Positions 44,829 to 56,600 are shown, counted from the stretch's first letter. The stretch is 64,000 bases of DNA from Adiantum capillus-veneris (GCA_014529385.2 CM043968.1:5070001-5134000); one strand, 5' to 3'. Numbers and translations: made by a program. Notes: generated by a model from the letters alone, not told the origin.

Positions 44829-46301
44829 CATGCCAAGAAGCTAAAGAAAAGAGGGATGGGGCCTTATTTGATCCAAGAAATCTCGTCTAGCGGAGCAGTA
44901 AAACTGTTGACACTAGATGGAAAAGAAATGCCGAATTGGATTAGTGGGTGTCGTTTGAAAAAGTATCATCTACCTCTAACTCCTGGAATGTTGTTTCAAT
45001 TGCATTACAACAAAGCCTATAGACAAGAACAACAACGAATTCAGGACCAAGCACAACAAGAAGCCAAGGAACGCACTGCTAAGCGAAAGCAGTTTCTAAG
45101 GACAATAAACATGGTCACACCAATGATGACTGAAGAATATCTTCTTTCAACATTCCAAACAATCGATGCAGATATACAAAGTGAAGAATTAGCAAAGACA
45201 ATCACAGACTTGATGGATCACGACGAGAGCACCATTGACAATTTAGAAAGTATGTGGTGTAGTCCTTACATAAAAGCATATGCAGGCACAAAACAAGTCG
45301 AAATCTATGCATTGCTTGACACTGGGGCAAAGTTGAGTGTCATCAGCATTGAGCTCTTTCAGAAACTTGGACCAATGATGAAATTACCAGATACACACTC
45401 GTTGAAAGTAGCATCAGGTGATGAGGTGACCACGTTGTGGTCTATTATGTTACCAATCACAGTGCAGGGGCACAAGTACACTCATAAGTTCCATGTGCTG
45501 CCACCAATTAAATCAGCAACGCCGTGTATCTTAGCAGTGTCGTGGATGAAAGCTAACAGGGTATTCATTGATTTGGATACTAATGAAGCACTGTTCAGAA
45601 ATCAAAACTTTTCAGATGATAGATATATGTCAATGTGGAGACAAGAGTCAAAACATCTGCAACGCATTAATCAACAACAATTAAAGTTTGGATGGCAAGA
45701 AATGTATTATCAAAAACCAACAATCATGCAGGGAACCAGGCAAGTTTGGGTACGATGTACAGATCTAGCCGAGGCACAATTTCATCAAGGGAGAAAATAT
45801 CAAGTTTGGCTCAAGAAAGACAGCTTAATTCCTGTAAAAGAGTTGACAGAAGAAAAGACAAAACACCCAAAGCCAGCAAAGCTTCAAAGAACAATTATTA
45901 ACAAGCCGAATCCGCAACGGACTATATTGGTATGGCGTCCAAAATTACCAATTTAGAACGAGCCAACAACACAGGTATGGATGCCGAAGAAGACCAACGA
46001 ACAGTTGTCTACAACTGTCAATGACAAGCTAGATCATACAGCCATCACGCGGAAACACGCAGCATCCACGAGGATCTATACAACCAAAGTCATCACAAAG
46101 ATATGGAAACGAAAGATAGTTCAAACCGAACATGCAACAAAGAATACAACCATATTGACTTCAGCGGAGGCACAACCAAAAGTTCATACACCTTGGAAGA
46201 CCATCAAACAAAGAGCGGCAGAATTACAACTTCTTATCGCCAAGAAAATCTGCCAGCCAACTCAAGCTACCACAGGCAACCTCAACGACGAATGCCAATA
46301 A
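44829..46301 (+). pseudogene. pol C-terminal extension with a second retropepsin-like domain
   Basis: Same frame as the integrase. It starts with the integrase C-terminal motif (MGPYLIQEISSSGAVKLLTL ... LKKYHLPL), then about 100 charged residues, then a retropepsin-like core: VEIYALLDTGAKLSVISIEL with DTG at 45318, SLKVASGDEVT and a hydrophobic CILAVSWMKANRVFIDLDT end comparable to the ILG-x motif region of such proteases. A basic tail continues past TAG at 45954 to 46301. This is a second protease fold, distinct from the DSG protease at 40471. Retroelement-derived DTG domains are a well known family; placing one after integrase is unusual. Confidence 0.78.
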
Positions 46302-49103
46302 GCGAATCGCTTATATCTTTCTCTTACACCGCATAAATTTTTTCTAAATGCATTGACTGTGCATGCATATAGAGCTACTTTACAAGGCCTGCATTAGCAC
46401 TAGTTAATGCCCATGCATAGCACATACCCTTGACGATACCCTGTCGTACGGGAGGACTCCAACCAGGAGGGAGGGAGGCATTCCAAATGCGAACTCACGT
46501 CATATATTAGAGGGCAATGTTTGTTATTGATTTTTCAACCATTTTTGCGTTTTATTGTGTACTTTTTGGGAAAAGAATATTCCTTCATAATTAATCAGAA
46601 TTGGGGACCAAATGATCATATATGAGCCCCTAGGGATGTGTATATACTGTAAAGCAAGTCAAAATTGGCCAAAAACCGTCGAAAAACAACAGAAAATAGG
46701 CCAAGATTGACGATTGAGAGCGAGAATGTACATAGACGATAGAAAAGTGAGCTACAAAGTGTTTTTCTATTCATTGATATTTTTATAGGTTAGAATTGCT
46801 ATTTTGGGGTTATGTTGGGATTTATTTGCTTTATTTTAGCCATTTTCTAGCAAAAAATTTAGAAAAAAATCCATAATCCAGATAAAAACACAACAGAAGA
46901 GACACCTGATCAGATCAAGGTAAAGAAGACACAGAAAAAATATGGAGTGCGAATTTGACAGGGCAAAAATGACCACCGTCATGATGGGACCTCCAAAAGG
47001 AGAAATCTGCAAAAATTGTAGAACTGGAGCAAACGAGGTCCAAATCAGGAAATTTGTGAGCCTAAACCGCGTCTCGCAAAAAGTTATGGCCACAGGTAAA
47101 AGATGGAAAAATTTTGTGTCGGAGTCTCGATTACATATAGGGGGGCTAGGCTAGAATTCTCTCATTTGAGTCATTTTCCATTGTGAGAGAGAGAGAGCTC
47201 CCTACAGCATTTGAGACTTCCAGGAGCTCATCCATCGCGCATGGTCACTAGATCGACATCAGATATGAGAGGTATGCTCGTCAACACTGACTCTAAGTGT
47301 TGTTTACTTCAGTTAGTCGCAAAATCTGGCCAGCACCACCATCACAACCTGTGCACACATACTGTAGACCGGTTGTTAGGAAGACCTAGAGGCCACCAAA
47401 TGGAACCAAAATTGAAAGGCACAATGCCTACAGCTTAGGGATCAAGCCTATGACCTCGGAAAGCACGAAGAAAGCCTCCCAGAAAACCCTAATTTCACAG
47501 GGCCTGCAGAAGGGCAGCTGACCCAAAGTGATCGGAAATGAGCCAAAACTCATAGGCAGCAAGCCAATAACCTCGACAAACCAACTGAATGGTTAGACCA
47601 TGAAAAATTCAGTCAAAATTGAGCCTAAAGTCCCTATCTGACGAAAACTGCGCAAAGAGTCACGATACTCTAATGGGCCGACCAAGTGACCAAATGACAC
47701 CAAATTTGACAGGGTACATCCAAAAGAGGTCAACTACGAGTTGGAATGTGGCCACTCAAGAAAAATCTCTTCCACGAGGGTAAACGCCAGCAACAGGCCA
47801 GAAAGACATCCAAATGGTCGTTCTTGGTGATGTAAGCACCAAAAGAACAACCGACTGCTTTGACGGAAGGTCAAAAGGAAAGGAAAGTCATCCTGAGTAA
47901 TACAATGACCAAAAAGAACAGCAACCATCACCTAAGTGGTCTACTCTGACTCCATAAACACCTAAGTGCTGCAAACAGGGAGTACACTTTTCCAAATTGG
48001 TTAAAACTTAATGTGTGTTTCTAGAAGAGCCTACTAACACCATTGTGGTCAACTAACATCAAAAAACTTGTAAAAATGACTAGATGTTGAGTCTATCGCG
48101 ATAGGCTTGCTCATACACTTAGACACGTAAAATTTTGATTGTGACTTCATAAAGGGTACTAACAAGGACTAATGACCCCAAATATCAAATCAAAGTGCAA
48201 AATTGCTCTATCTTGACCAAGTAACTGAGTCTATCGCGGTAGATCGACTACTCTTATCTTTGGGGGGAGGCTTTTCAAAAATTATCACAAGGATAGACTT
48301 GGGGAAGCATATGGAGGCAGTACACTAATTTCGAGACAAGATGGACTTATATGACAAGAAGAGATAGACTTGACAGCAGCTCAGAGTCAGAACAAGACAC
48401 CTCAAGGGCAGACATTTAAAATTCACATGTGAGGGGTCAAGGGACCTACATCAACTAGGAGAAGGCAGAGAGATGACTACAGAGCCAAAATATAACAAAA
48501 TGACACTAAGTCCTAGTCTATCGCGATATACTAAGCAGAATGATACAGGGCCATCTGATCAAAAATTGGAATCAACAGTTGGCTTCAGCATGATGCAAGA
48601 GGGCTACCCACTAAGTTTGAGCCCAAAACAACACAAAATGAGGGAGATAGACCAACATCTCCTTGGAGGGAATCTGAAAAAATGAAAGTTGATCCAAAAG
48701 GGGGTCACTTAACATCCACTTGAGATGGAAATGGGATCAGATCATGTACAAGACATGAGGAACCAAATGGTGGAGTCACATGTGGAAAATATATCTCCTG
48801 TCAAAAGATAGCACGTCTATCGCGATAGACCGGGCAAAATTTGCAAATGAGCTGATTTTCAATTTGTGACTATAGGGTGACCTTACACCACACAAAATTT
48901 CAAGGCATTTGGACATGTTCTCCTTCATCAACAACATTAATTTGAAGCCATCAGAGTCAGACACTGAAAGAGCTTGCCTATCTGCTAACATTTTTCCTTA
49001 ACTCATTTGGGACCAAGAGGGCTCACCTAGATGCATGCTTAACTGATAATCAATTTAGAAAAGAAGTATTGTGTTTGTACATTAACCGTTGCTTGTGAAT
49101 ATA
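46302..49103 (+). other. Long spacer between pol and the third ORF
   Basis: About 2.8 kb with no convincing gene. It contains the second palindrome cluster (48090-48830) and ends in the acceptor-like tract TTGCTTGTGAATATAG. Parts resemble the 5' leader (shared TTGTGACTATA and AAATTTCAAGG segments), suggesting an ancient duplication of leader sequence. Confidence 0.6.
48090..48830 (+). repeat. Palindrome cluster upstream of the third ORF
   Basis: Copies of the GTCTATCGCGATAGAC palindrome at 48090-48107, 48228-48245, 48515-48532 (each with one or a few changes) and a perfect 16-bp core at 48815-48830. The cluster mirrors the one in the 5' leader. Confidence 0.88.
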
Positions 49104-49104
49104 G
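49088..49104 (+). promoter_or_regulatory. Putative splice acceptor before the third ORF
   Basis: GTTGCTTGTGAATATAG|G lies six bases before the ORF3 ATG (49110). Together with the donor at 37445 it would remove gag and pol from a subgenomic mRNA. Confidence 0.45.
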
Positions 49105-49109
49105 GATCC

Positions 49110-52100
49110 ATGGACGCTTCTCTGGGAAAAAGAAAAGGTAAGAACCTGGCAACGGAGGGTGCAATACCCTATACACTTCTACCAAATTCATTAAAGCCAG
49201 CAACCACATGGATACCTGCAGAAGTGCAACAGGTAGTAGCTTTCCAAATCTACCAAGGTTCCTATGTGGATGTCAAAGGAAATTTAGTGGATACAGTAAT
49301 GATCCCCAAGGAGGCAGAAAACTACCTGAAAAGATCACCGCAAAGGTCACGGCTAAAGAAAGTTGGCTTGTGGAACTTTGTTTCACTACCACCAGTGGGG
49401 ATAGATTTCAAGAGGGTACAAAAACTAATTGAGACTATCCAAGAAGACGGAACTTGCAGGGTTGCAGGCATGGATAATGAGATGATGGAGATTTAGATCA
49501 CCAAGGAAATCATCAAAGAAGCGTTAAAATTGTGTGATCAGGGAGCCAACATGAGAGAAAGAAGGAAAAATCTAACAGTCTACCTGCAAAGATCCAAACT
49601 GCCTTCTTTTGAACTCATAGCGAACCCAGAAGTGAGGGAACTAACACAGGTATACAGTCAATGTTTGTTGAATTACAGCAAGAGACCGCTTAGATACACT
49701 ACACCACACGGGGTCATCTCAACAACAATGACCTGGGCTATGGGAATGACCCATGATTTCTATATAGATCATGCATCATATCTATTTGAGGAAGTCACAA
49801 AGCTACAACACGACAAGCCAAATTACATTGTAGGAGGAGAAGTACTCACCATAATGATATACCATGCTATAGGAGCGGCAAATCAGCTACCACCTGCTCC
49901 TCACCAGAACGACTGGCTGATATTAAGAGAGAATATTGAAGACAGACTACAAAGGCGAGTACCGGCCTCTACTAACACCATTGGAGGACGCAGGCTGGAA
50001 AGAATCACAAGAAGTACACATGAAAAGATGGAAGAAGAAAGAAAAGCTGAAGAAGAAGACTTGAGATTAAAGAAGCGAAAAGCGGAAATGGAGAACAACA
50101 CTAGATTGCAGAAGGTAGCAAAGATGGAAAAATGCTAGAAGGTTTTGTACTAGAAAGATCTCTATGAGGCGATGTAGGCGCCACTTGGAGACCCTCTAGT
50201 AGCACTTACACATTAAGAACAAAGAATAAACACAATCCAACTTTTGAGTTGGATTGGTTTGAGAGATACATCCAAGAGAGGAATGCTACGGATGAGCCAT
50301 AACTTCCACTTGAAGAGGAGGATCTCCAAACCTTGAGAGATCATTTGAAGCCAACTACACGAGATGAGGAAACACCACCTCAATCTCCAAGGCCAGAGAC
50401 AAGTGAAAGGCAATCAACTCCACCTGTTGACTCTCCTCCGCATTTAGAGAGCTCACATCGTGATGAGAGAGTTCCTGCACCACCCAATGGAGAAGAAGAA
50501 GAAAGGACAGATGGACATCTAAACACTGGAACGGTATCAAACATACATAAAGGCAAGCACATAGAGGTAGATCTGACAAGAGAAAAAGCTTCCTTCTCTC
50601 AAGAAATTGAGTTGGAAGCTACTATAAACCTGGATTTATAGTCAATGGAGACTCTACTAAACCAAACGAGACTGCAGAGCCGGTTGTTAGCCGATCAGAA
50701 CATGGCAAACAAAAGGAAATTGGAAACAACCCATCAAGAGGTTCTGAAGTTGCAGGAGAAAAGAGATGACAACCTTAAACTGATCAGCATTAAAGATGCT
50801 AAGATCTTGGGTCTCAAAAGCAGAGTAAACCTCCTCAAAGAAAATTTACAGGAGTCAAAAAGTTTCAATGCCATTTGTGAAGATACAATCAATGTGTTTC
50901 TTGAAGATGTCAATGACAGAGATGAACAAATCCAGAGGTTGATGGCAGAAAAGCAAGATGCCCTGGAGACAGTAAAAAATTTGCAAGTCGTAATCGATGA
51001 CTTACAAATTGAAGCGAAGGATTTGAGAGCAGTAACAAACATACAGGCAAGGGAGATAGAAAGAGCAAAGAAACAAAAAATGTTGCTACCAGCAACACCT
51101 TTGGTCCAACCGCAAGAAGAAGTGGCGGCACTGAAGAGAGAGTTGGAATTGGAAAGAAAATAGAGATTAATGATAGCCTAAAGTTCACTTAGAGCTGAGG
51201 ATCAATTGCAAAGGCAAATCTCGGACTTACAAAGTGAACAACAACAAGGACCAGCTCATGACAGTGAAATAGAAAGCCTCGTTTCCAAGTCCATCAAGGA
51301 AGAAAATGAAAATTTACACAACACAGTAAAAGAGTTAGAAGAGGCTGCAACCCAAAAGGAGATGGAATTTCAAACACTCCAAATAAATAATCGAACAATG
51401 GCTGCACAAATTACAAGTCTCCAAACTGCACAGCAACCCCAAGGCCAGGTGCGGGTGCACCTGGTGCAAGCGGCCACGAATTTGGCTGGATTGGTAGAAC
51501 TATATGGGGGTGATGATGACTATGAGGAAGGATCAGAGGACCATGGGGCCCCAGATACACAGAATGATCAAGCTGGCTTCAACAACCAAGAAGAAGACGA
51601 AGATTTAGTCACAAATATTGAAGAGCAGAAGCTGGTCGAAGAAATGGAAAAGCAATCAGAGATGATGTGGTACAAGGCCATGAAACTAGAGAAGGAGATG
51701 CTACAAGGACTCCCCAGATCAGGCAAGACAACAACAGAGCTACGGGAAGAGTGGAATGCCCCGATGTTACCCTACGCTCTGCTGAAATATGAAACACTGA
51801 CACATCAACGACAGCTAGCAAAGGAAGAACAAGTGCCACTATTTGAAGGAGAATTACAGGTTCGGGAACAACAAAGTAGAATCGTAGATAGCCAGCCAAA
51901 GTGGAGGTGTCAGTGGCTTTTGGATCATCCTAACAACCTGATCCACTTAGTCAATGCACCACCTGAGCTCAAAGATGATAGAAATTTTTGCCCAACACCC
52001 AGAACTTATACTTACAGCCAACATAAAGCCTTATAAAGCAGAAATCCCACATGGCTGAACTATCCAGTTTTGCCAAGACCGGCCGAAGGAGAGAGAATAT

Positions 52101-52477
52101 CCGGTTCTTACATGGTGAAAACCCTTCGGGGTGCCATTGCGGAATTCGGAGGATCTCCCGACCTATCCTGCAAAATGCTTTGTAAAATAGCTCGGACGTT
52201 TTTGGCCTGTTTCACAACATTTTTAGAGAGCTGGAGTTCAGAGTTCATGAATACAAAAAGAAACATATCAGAGCTATCATATGATCTAAGTGGGCCACCT
52301 ACAGAGCCAGTTTTGTATGCATACTTCAGACGGCTCATGTTTTTGCCTAGCTACCATCTCCAAACATTCGAAGAAGCCTTTTACACCGGCTTCTTCATGT
52401 ACAAGTCAAAATTTTTTGGCCCATTAATGGTGAGAGACTCTATGCGATATGATGCATTTTTACATCAAATAAAATAG
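49110..52477 (+). pseudogene. Third ORF (post-pol), large coiled-coil protein of unknown function
   Basis: ATG at 49110 (MDASLGKRKGKN). About 1,100 codons are readable, broken by stops at 49494, 50136, 50639, 51161, 51179-51195 and 52034 and by one frameshift near 50140-50330. Order: an N-terminal globular region with TPHGVISTTMTWAMGMTHDF and VGGEVLTIMIYHAIGAANQL; a charged Glu/Lys helix (49990-50130); a Pro/Ser/Glu-rich linker; long heptad-type coiled coils (50645-51450); an acidic stretch; a C-terminal domain with SYMVKTLRGAIAEFGGSPDL. No transmembrane segment or signal peptide is evident, so an env function is not supported. Position and likely splicing match the extra ORF of some plant Ty3 elements. 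Confidence 0.7.
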
Positions 52478-52533
52478 GAAGACAGACAAAGACATTGAAG
52501 ACAAAGCCAGTCATGTCGTGGTAGACATGAACT

Positions 52534-52546
52534 AGGAGGGGGGGAG
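52534..52546 (+). other. Polypurine tract
   Basis: AGGAGGGGGGGAG directly before the TG of the 3' LTR, the plus-strand priming site. Confidence 0.85.
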
Positions 52547-52709
52547 TGTTGGAGCCCAACTTGTCCAACTTTTGTAATGAGCCCACTTTGTAAAGCCTAT
52601 CAAATTCCCATTTTTATTTCAAAGACGTCTTATCATTTTGATCCACTTGTCTGGGTTGTGTAAAGATTAATTAGTCAGCAAAACAGGGGAGTAGTTTGCC
52701 CTAAAACAA
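52547..52709 (+). repeat. 3' LTR, internally deleted (163 bp)
   Basis: It matches the first ~135 bp and last ~28 bp of the 5' LTR. About 770 bp, including the TATA box, are missing between ATTAGTCAGC and ACAGGGGAG. It ends TAAAACA, followed by the ATGGC target duplication. Confidence 0.88.
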
Positions 52710-52714
52710 TGGCC
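52710..52714 (+). other. Target-site duplication, right copy (ATGGC)
   Basis: Pairs with ATGGT at 34872-34876 and equals the uninterrupted satellite sequence at this position. Confidence 0.6.
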
Positions 52715-54360
52715 AAGTGGTGGATCTAGGATCTACTCATGCCACAAACATTGTGTAAAATTACAAGTATTATGATGGCCAAGCATTGAATGCACCTAAC
52801 TTTAAGACATGGTTAGAATGTCCAAGTGGTGGATCTACAATCTACACCCACCTACCAATACTTGGTTAGAATGGTCAAGTGGTAGGTCTATGGTCTCTTT
52901 CCTATAAATACTATTTAAAATTGATAGATGGTGGACGTAGGAGAAACCAACCATTGAATCCACCTTGCAAGATTTGGTTAGAATGGCCAAGTGGTGGATC
53001 TAAATTTCAGCCACCTTCAAGCCTTGGTTAGAATGGCTAGTTGGTGGATCTAAGGTCTACATATTGCACACACTTTGTTTAAAATAAGAAGTTGGTGGAT
53101 GTAGGAGAAACCAACCATTGCATTCACCTTGAAAAATTTGGTTAGAATGGCCAAGTGTTGGATCTTGGATGCACTCACCTTGAAAAATAGGAAGTTGGAG
53201 GGTATAGGAGAAACCAACCCTTGCATCCACCTTGAAAAATCTGGTTAGAATGGCCAAGTGGTGGATCTTGGATGCACCCACCTCCAGGAATTGGCTAGAA
53301 TGGCTAAGGATCTAAGGTCTACCTTTCTTACACACTTTGTGGAAAGTTGTAAATTGGAGAAATTGCAGCCACCATCCACCTTGAAAAATATGCTTAGAAT
53401 GGCCAAGTGATGGATATTGGATGCACCCACCTTTTGGAATTGGCTAGAATTGCTAAGGATCTAAGGTCTACCTTTCCTACACACTTTGTTGAAAGTTGTA
53501 AATTGGAGGATTTTGGAATTGGTTAGAATTGCTAAGGATCTAAGGTCTACCTTTCTTACACACTTTGTTGGAAGTTGTAAATTGGAGGATTTAGGAGACA
53601 CCAACCATTGCACTCACCTTCCAAAAGTTGGCTAGAATGGCCAACTATTGGATCTTGGATGCGTTTACCCTCTAGGACTGTGTTAAAATGGCCTACTGGG
53701 AATCTAAGGTCTACCTATTTCACATACTTTATTTGAAATTGCAAGGTGGTGGATCTAGGAGACACCAACAATTGGATCTACATTTCAAGCCTCAGTTATA
53801 ATGGCTGAGTGGTGGATCTTTGACCTACCTCCCAATTCTTAGTCTAAATAGCTAAGTGGTCGATCTAGGATCTACTCATCCCACAAACGTTTTGTAAAAT
53901 TACAAGTGTCATGATAGCTAAGTGTTGAATGCACCTAACTTTAAGACATGGTTAGAATGGCCAAGTGGTGGATCTACAGTCTACACCCACCTACCAATAC
54001 TTGGTTAGAATGGAAAAGTGGTGGATGTATGGTCTATCTTTCCTATAAACACTATTTAAAATTGATAGATGGTGGACATAGGAGAAACCAACCATTGCAT
54101 CCACCTTAGAAGACATACTTAGAACGGCCAAGTGGTGAATCTTAGATGCTGGGCTTCCAATAAATTACTAGAATGGCCAAATAGTGAATCTAGTATCTAC
54201 CTAGCCTACATACTTTATTTGAAGATTCAATGTGATGGATCTAAGATACACCAACAATTGTACCCACCTTTCAAATAATTGCTTAGAATGGCCAAGTGGT
54301 GGATCTTTGATGCACCCAACTTGGTTAGAATGGCCAAGTGATGGATCTAAGATGGATACA
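52715..54360 (+). repeat. Satellite array, right part
   Basis: Same modules as 32289-34876 (for example AATGGCCAAGTGGTGGATCT and CACACACTTTGTTGAAAGTT), resuming exactly after the LTR element. Similarity fades after about 54360. Confidence 0.85.
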
Positions 54361-54670
54361 ATCTTGAAAATGTATTTCAAATGGTTTCCTTTAAAGGATT
54401 CAAGATAACCTACCTTGAAAAAATTATTCTAGATGACTTATGGGATCTGAGATACACCTACTTTGGTTATCAAATGTCTAAATTTGATAAATATTTGATT
54501 TTAGAATCTAAAACTCTTGAAGAGTGTAAATAAAATGTTAAGTGTCAATTAAGTTTTATACGCTTTCAAAACATTATTACATTCAATGTGTCATTATAGA
54601 TTCTAACTAGTTATTTGTGTTGTCTTTTATTTCAAAGGAAAAAAAACAATTTAAAAATGAAAATCTGTGA
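54361..54670. other. No gene seen
   Basis: AT-rich sequence after the satellite with no credible reading frame. Confidence 0.6.
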
Positions 54671-54735
54671 CGGTTCCTGTTAATGTTGACTTTGCAAGTG
54701 ATGATAAGAGAAAATGATACTTATATTTTTATGGA

Positions 54736-54984
54736 GTGCAAGGTGCACAATTTCATACAGTGCATGTCTTTGGGGCTAGTGACAAAGATGAGAATAGATT
54801 TGATGATCTAGGACAGGTAGTCTCTGCAAGTGTTTCAACAGCTGAAGGACATCCTGACATTGAGTGCATTAACATTGGGATACTTGGAAATTTTGAGTAC
54901 CAACTATTGGCAAATTCCTATGTCGTTGAAAAAAATGGTCAAAGACAGGGAAGAGACAATGTTTTCATGAGGTTGGGATATTAA
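54736..54984 (+). pseudogene. Unrecognised ORF fragment
   Basis: An 82-codon frame with non-repetitive composition: QFHTVHVFGASDKDENRFDD, GHPDIECINIGILGNFEYQL, FMRLGY-stop. Codons before it (TVPVNVDFASDDKRK, about 54671) continue the same style across a stop, so a larger gene may have decayed. No domain was recognised. Confidence 0.35.
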
Positions 54985-55500
54985 TGAAGATTTATTTGAT
55001 ATCACTACAGATAGGCTACAAGATGAAATTATTATTGCTTTAAAAGGCAAGCAACTTATCTTGATAACTGATCTTACTTATCAAAACTTTCTCAACAAGT
55101 TACTTACTGACCTTATCCTTGTCTTCTCTTTCCTTCTTTATCTTTTTCTTTTTCCTTTTCCCTTATCTTATCTTTTCCTCTATGCTAATTTTTTTCAAAA
55201 TGAAAAGCTAATTTCCTATGCATTGGTTATGTCCATGTTCCCATGGTATAAGCCGGAAGTGTCTCGTGAATATATACTTTGGTGCTTAAATTGAGCACAA
55301 ATTTTTCTTGAACATTTTTTTTTCTTTTTCATCCTTTTAAGTCGGTGGCTTAGATGTGTTGGCCTTGCGTAAGGGCTAGGAGAAGGCCCTACAAAGTCCC
55401 CAACAAAAAGAAAGAGCTATCCTTACCTCAAAACAATAAAGAAAGGTGGTAAATTGTCAACTGCAAGTTACACCTTTAACTTCTTGATAGCGCTAATTCG
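54985..55500. other. No gene seen; CT-rich AT-rich sequence
   Basis: It includes a pyrimidine-rich stretch (55120-55200) that gives a low-complexity hydrophobic ORF, and a GGCCTTGCGTAAGGGCTAGG segment near 55363. Nothing identifiable. Confidence 0.5.
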
Positions 55501-55521
55501 TTCTTCTCTAGTTGGTTCATC

Positions 55522-55529
55522 TATATAAG
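55522..55529 (+). promoter_or_regulatory. TATA box of the free-standing antisense-gene paralog
   Basis: TATATAAG, 133 bp upstream of the ATG at 55662, followed by a CT-rich leader typical of plant 5' UTRs. Confidence 0.45.
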
Positions 55530-55661
55530 TCACAATCTACCCTCATCTCTTATAGTGTTCTTACCTCAATTTTCCTCCCTTCTTTCCATCTTCTTGTCCA
55601 TAGTTTCTTAAGATTATCTCTTCAATCCTTTATGCTATCTCTTTGTTCATTACCTTACTTC

Positions 55662-56168
55662 ATGGATCAGTGGCAAGAGCTGATCTTATTTGTGGCCATT
55701 CCTCATCTACAACAAACAAGTGAATCAATCAGGAGGAATTTTGTGAAGTGGTATGAGCACCTGCTCTTCCCTCACTTGGGAACTTCAGTAGTTCAAACCA
55801 AATGGTGGACATTCTGAGACATAACAAGGGTGACACTTTGTGGTCGGGATCACTTTCACAACTTATGTCCGCTTGGCTATGGTAATTGAAGCAATGGGTT
55901 TGGGTCCTTGATACTACTGTGTGATGAGGTTGATGTATCTTGGGTTCTCCGAGCGAGTCTATTTGATTGCACAATTTCTTCCTTATCAAAAGATATAATC
56001 TTTACCCTCACTTTGGTCTACCTCTTAGAGGGCCCTTTAACTTCTCACCTCATACTCAAGAGATTAGTGCAGCAATTTCACATTGAATTCTTCCTATTGG
56101 CTAATATGTGTCCCGCTTGTGATAGTTGCTTTTGCGATCATGTGATGGATGGGCTTATTGACTTGTGA
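55662..56168 (+). pseudogene. Decayed paralog of the PLE antisense protein
   Basis: Starts MDQWQELILFVAIPHL, continues HLGTSVVQTKWWTF, an in-frame TGA, then VTLCGRDHFHN. After a +1 shift it reads LAMVIEAMGLGP and LGFSERVYLIAQFLPYQK, then in another frame LRGPFNFSPHTQE, and ends CDSCFCDHVMDGLIDL-stop. These match the PLE antisense gene in order from start to stop, and the span is the same 507 bp as copy B. Differences are mostly at third positions. No PLE sequence or CA tract flanks it, so it appears to be an independent locus. Function unknown. Confidence 0.65.
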
Positions 56169-56600
56169 AAATCCATCTCCGTTGTATCTCTTAACATGTT
56201 CTCATTTATTAAGATCTTGGTTCTTGTCTTAAGTCCTTCTTTTTCTGATTTCTCTTGAAAACTACAATTAAATTTGATCTTAGCTTCATATGTCTGGTAT
56301 TTTGTAGAATCTCTTGAGAGAAATACAAATGTAGCTAGCTTAGTTACAAAGGATAACACTAATCTTGTTATTATGTAGAAAAAACAATCGTATTACAAAA
56401 GATAGTATTTCTTGAGTGACACGAAAAGGTAACAAGACGGAGCTTGTTTTCATTGATTACATCGGCTAGGGAAGATTAATAGGATCACAAAAGGGAGAGA
56501 ACACATTATGAAAGGTGAGGAAAGTGAGAAATAAGACCTTGTCAATCTTCCTAGGAAGTATCTTCAATAGGAAGATACATCTTTTCCTCAAAGAAAGAGC
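56169..56600. other. No gene seen
   Basis: Anonymous sequence between the decayed paralog and the antisense RT scrap. Confidence 0.5.

Larger units (their letters stand above)
34877..52709 (+). mobile_element. 17.8-kb Ty3/gypsy-type LTR retrotransposon nested in the satellite
   Basis: TG...CA LTRs (5' 931 bp; 3' 163 bp, internally deleted), PBS, gag, protease, RT, RNase H, integrase, a second protease-like domain, a long spacer, a third large ORF and a polypurine tract. The order PR-RT-RH-INT is Ty3/gypsy. Size and a post-pol ORF recall Athila/Tat-type plant elements, but the lineage is not proved. Stops and shifts in every gene show it is inactive. It interrupts the satellite with a near-perfect 5-bp duplication. 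Confidence 0.9.
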
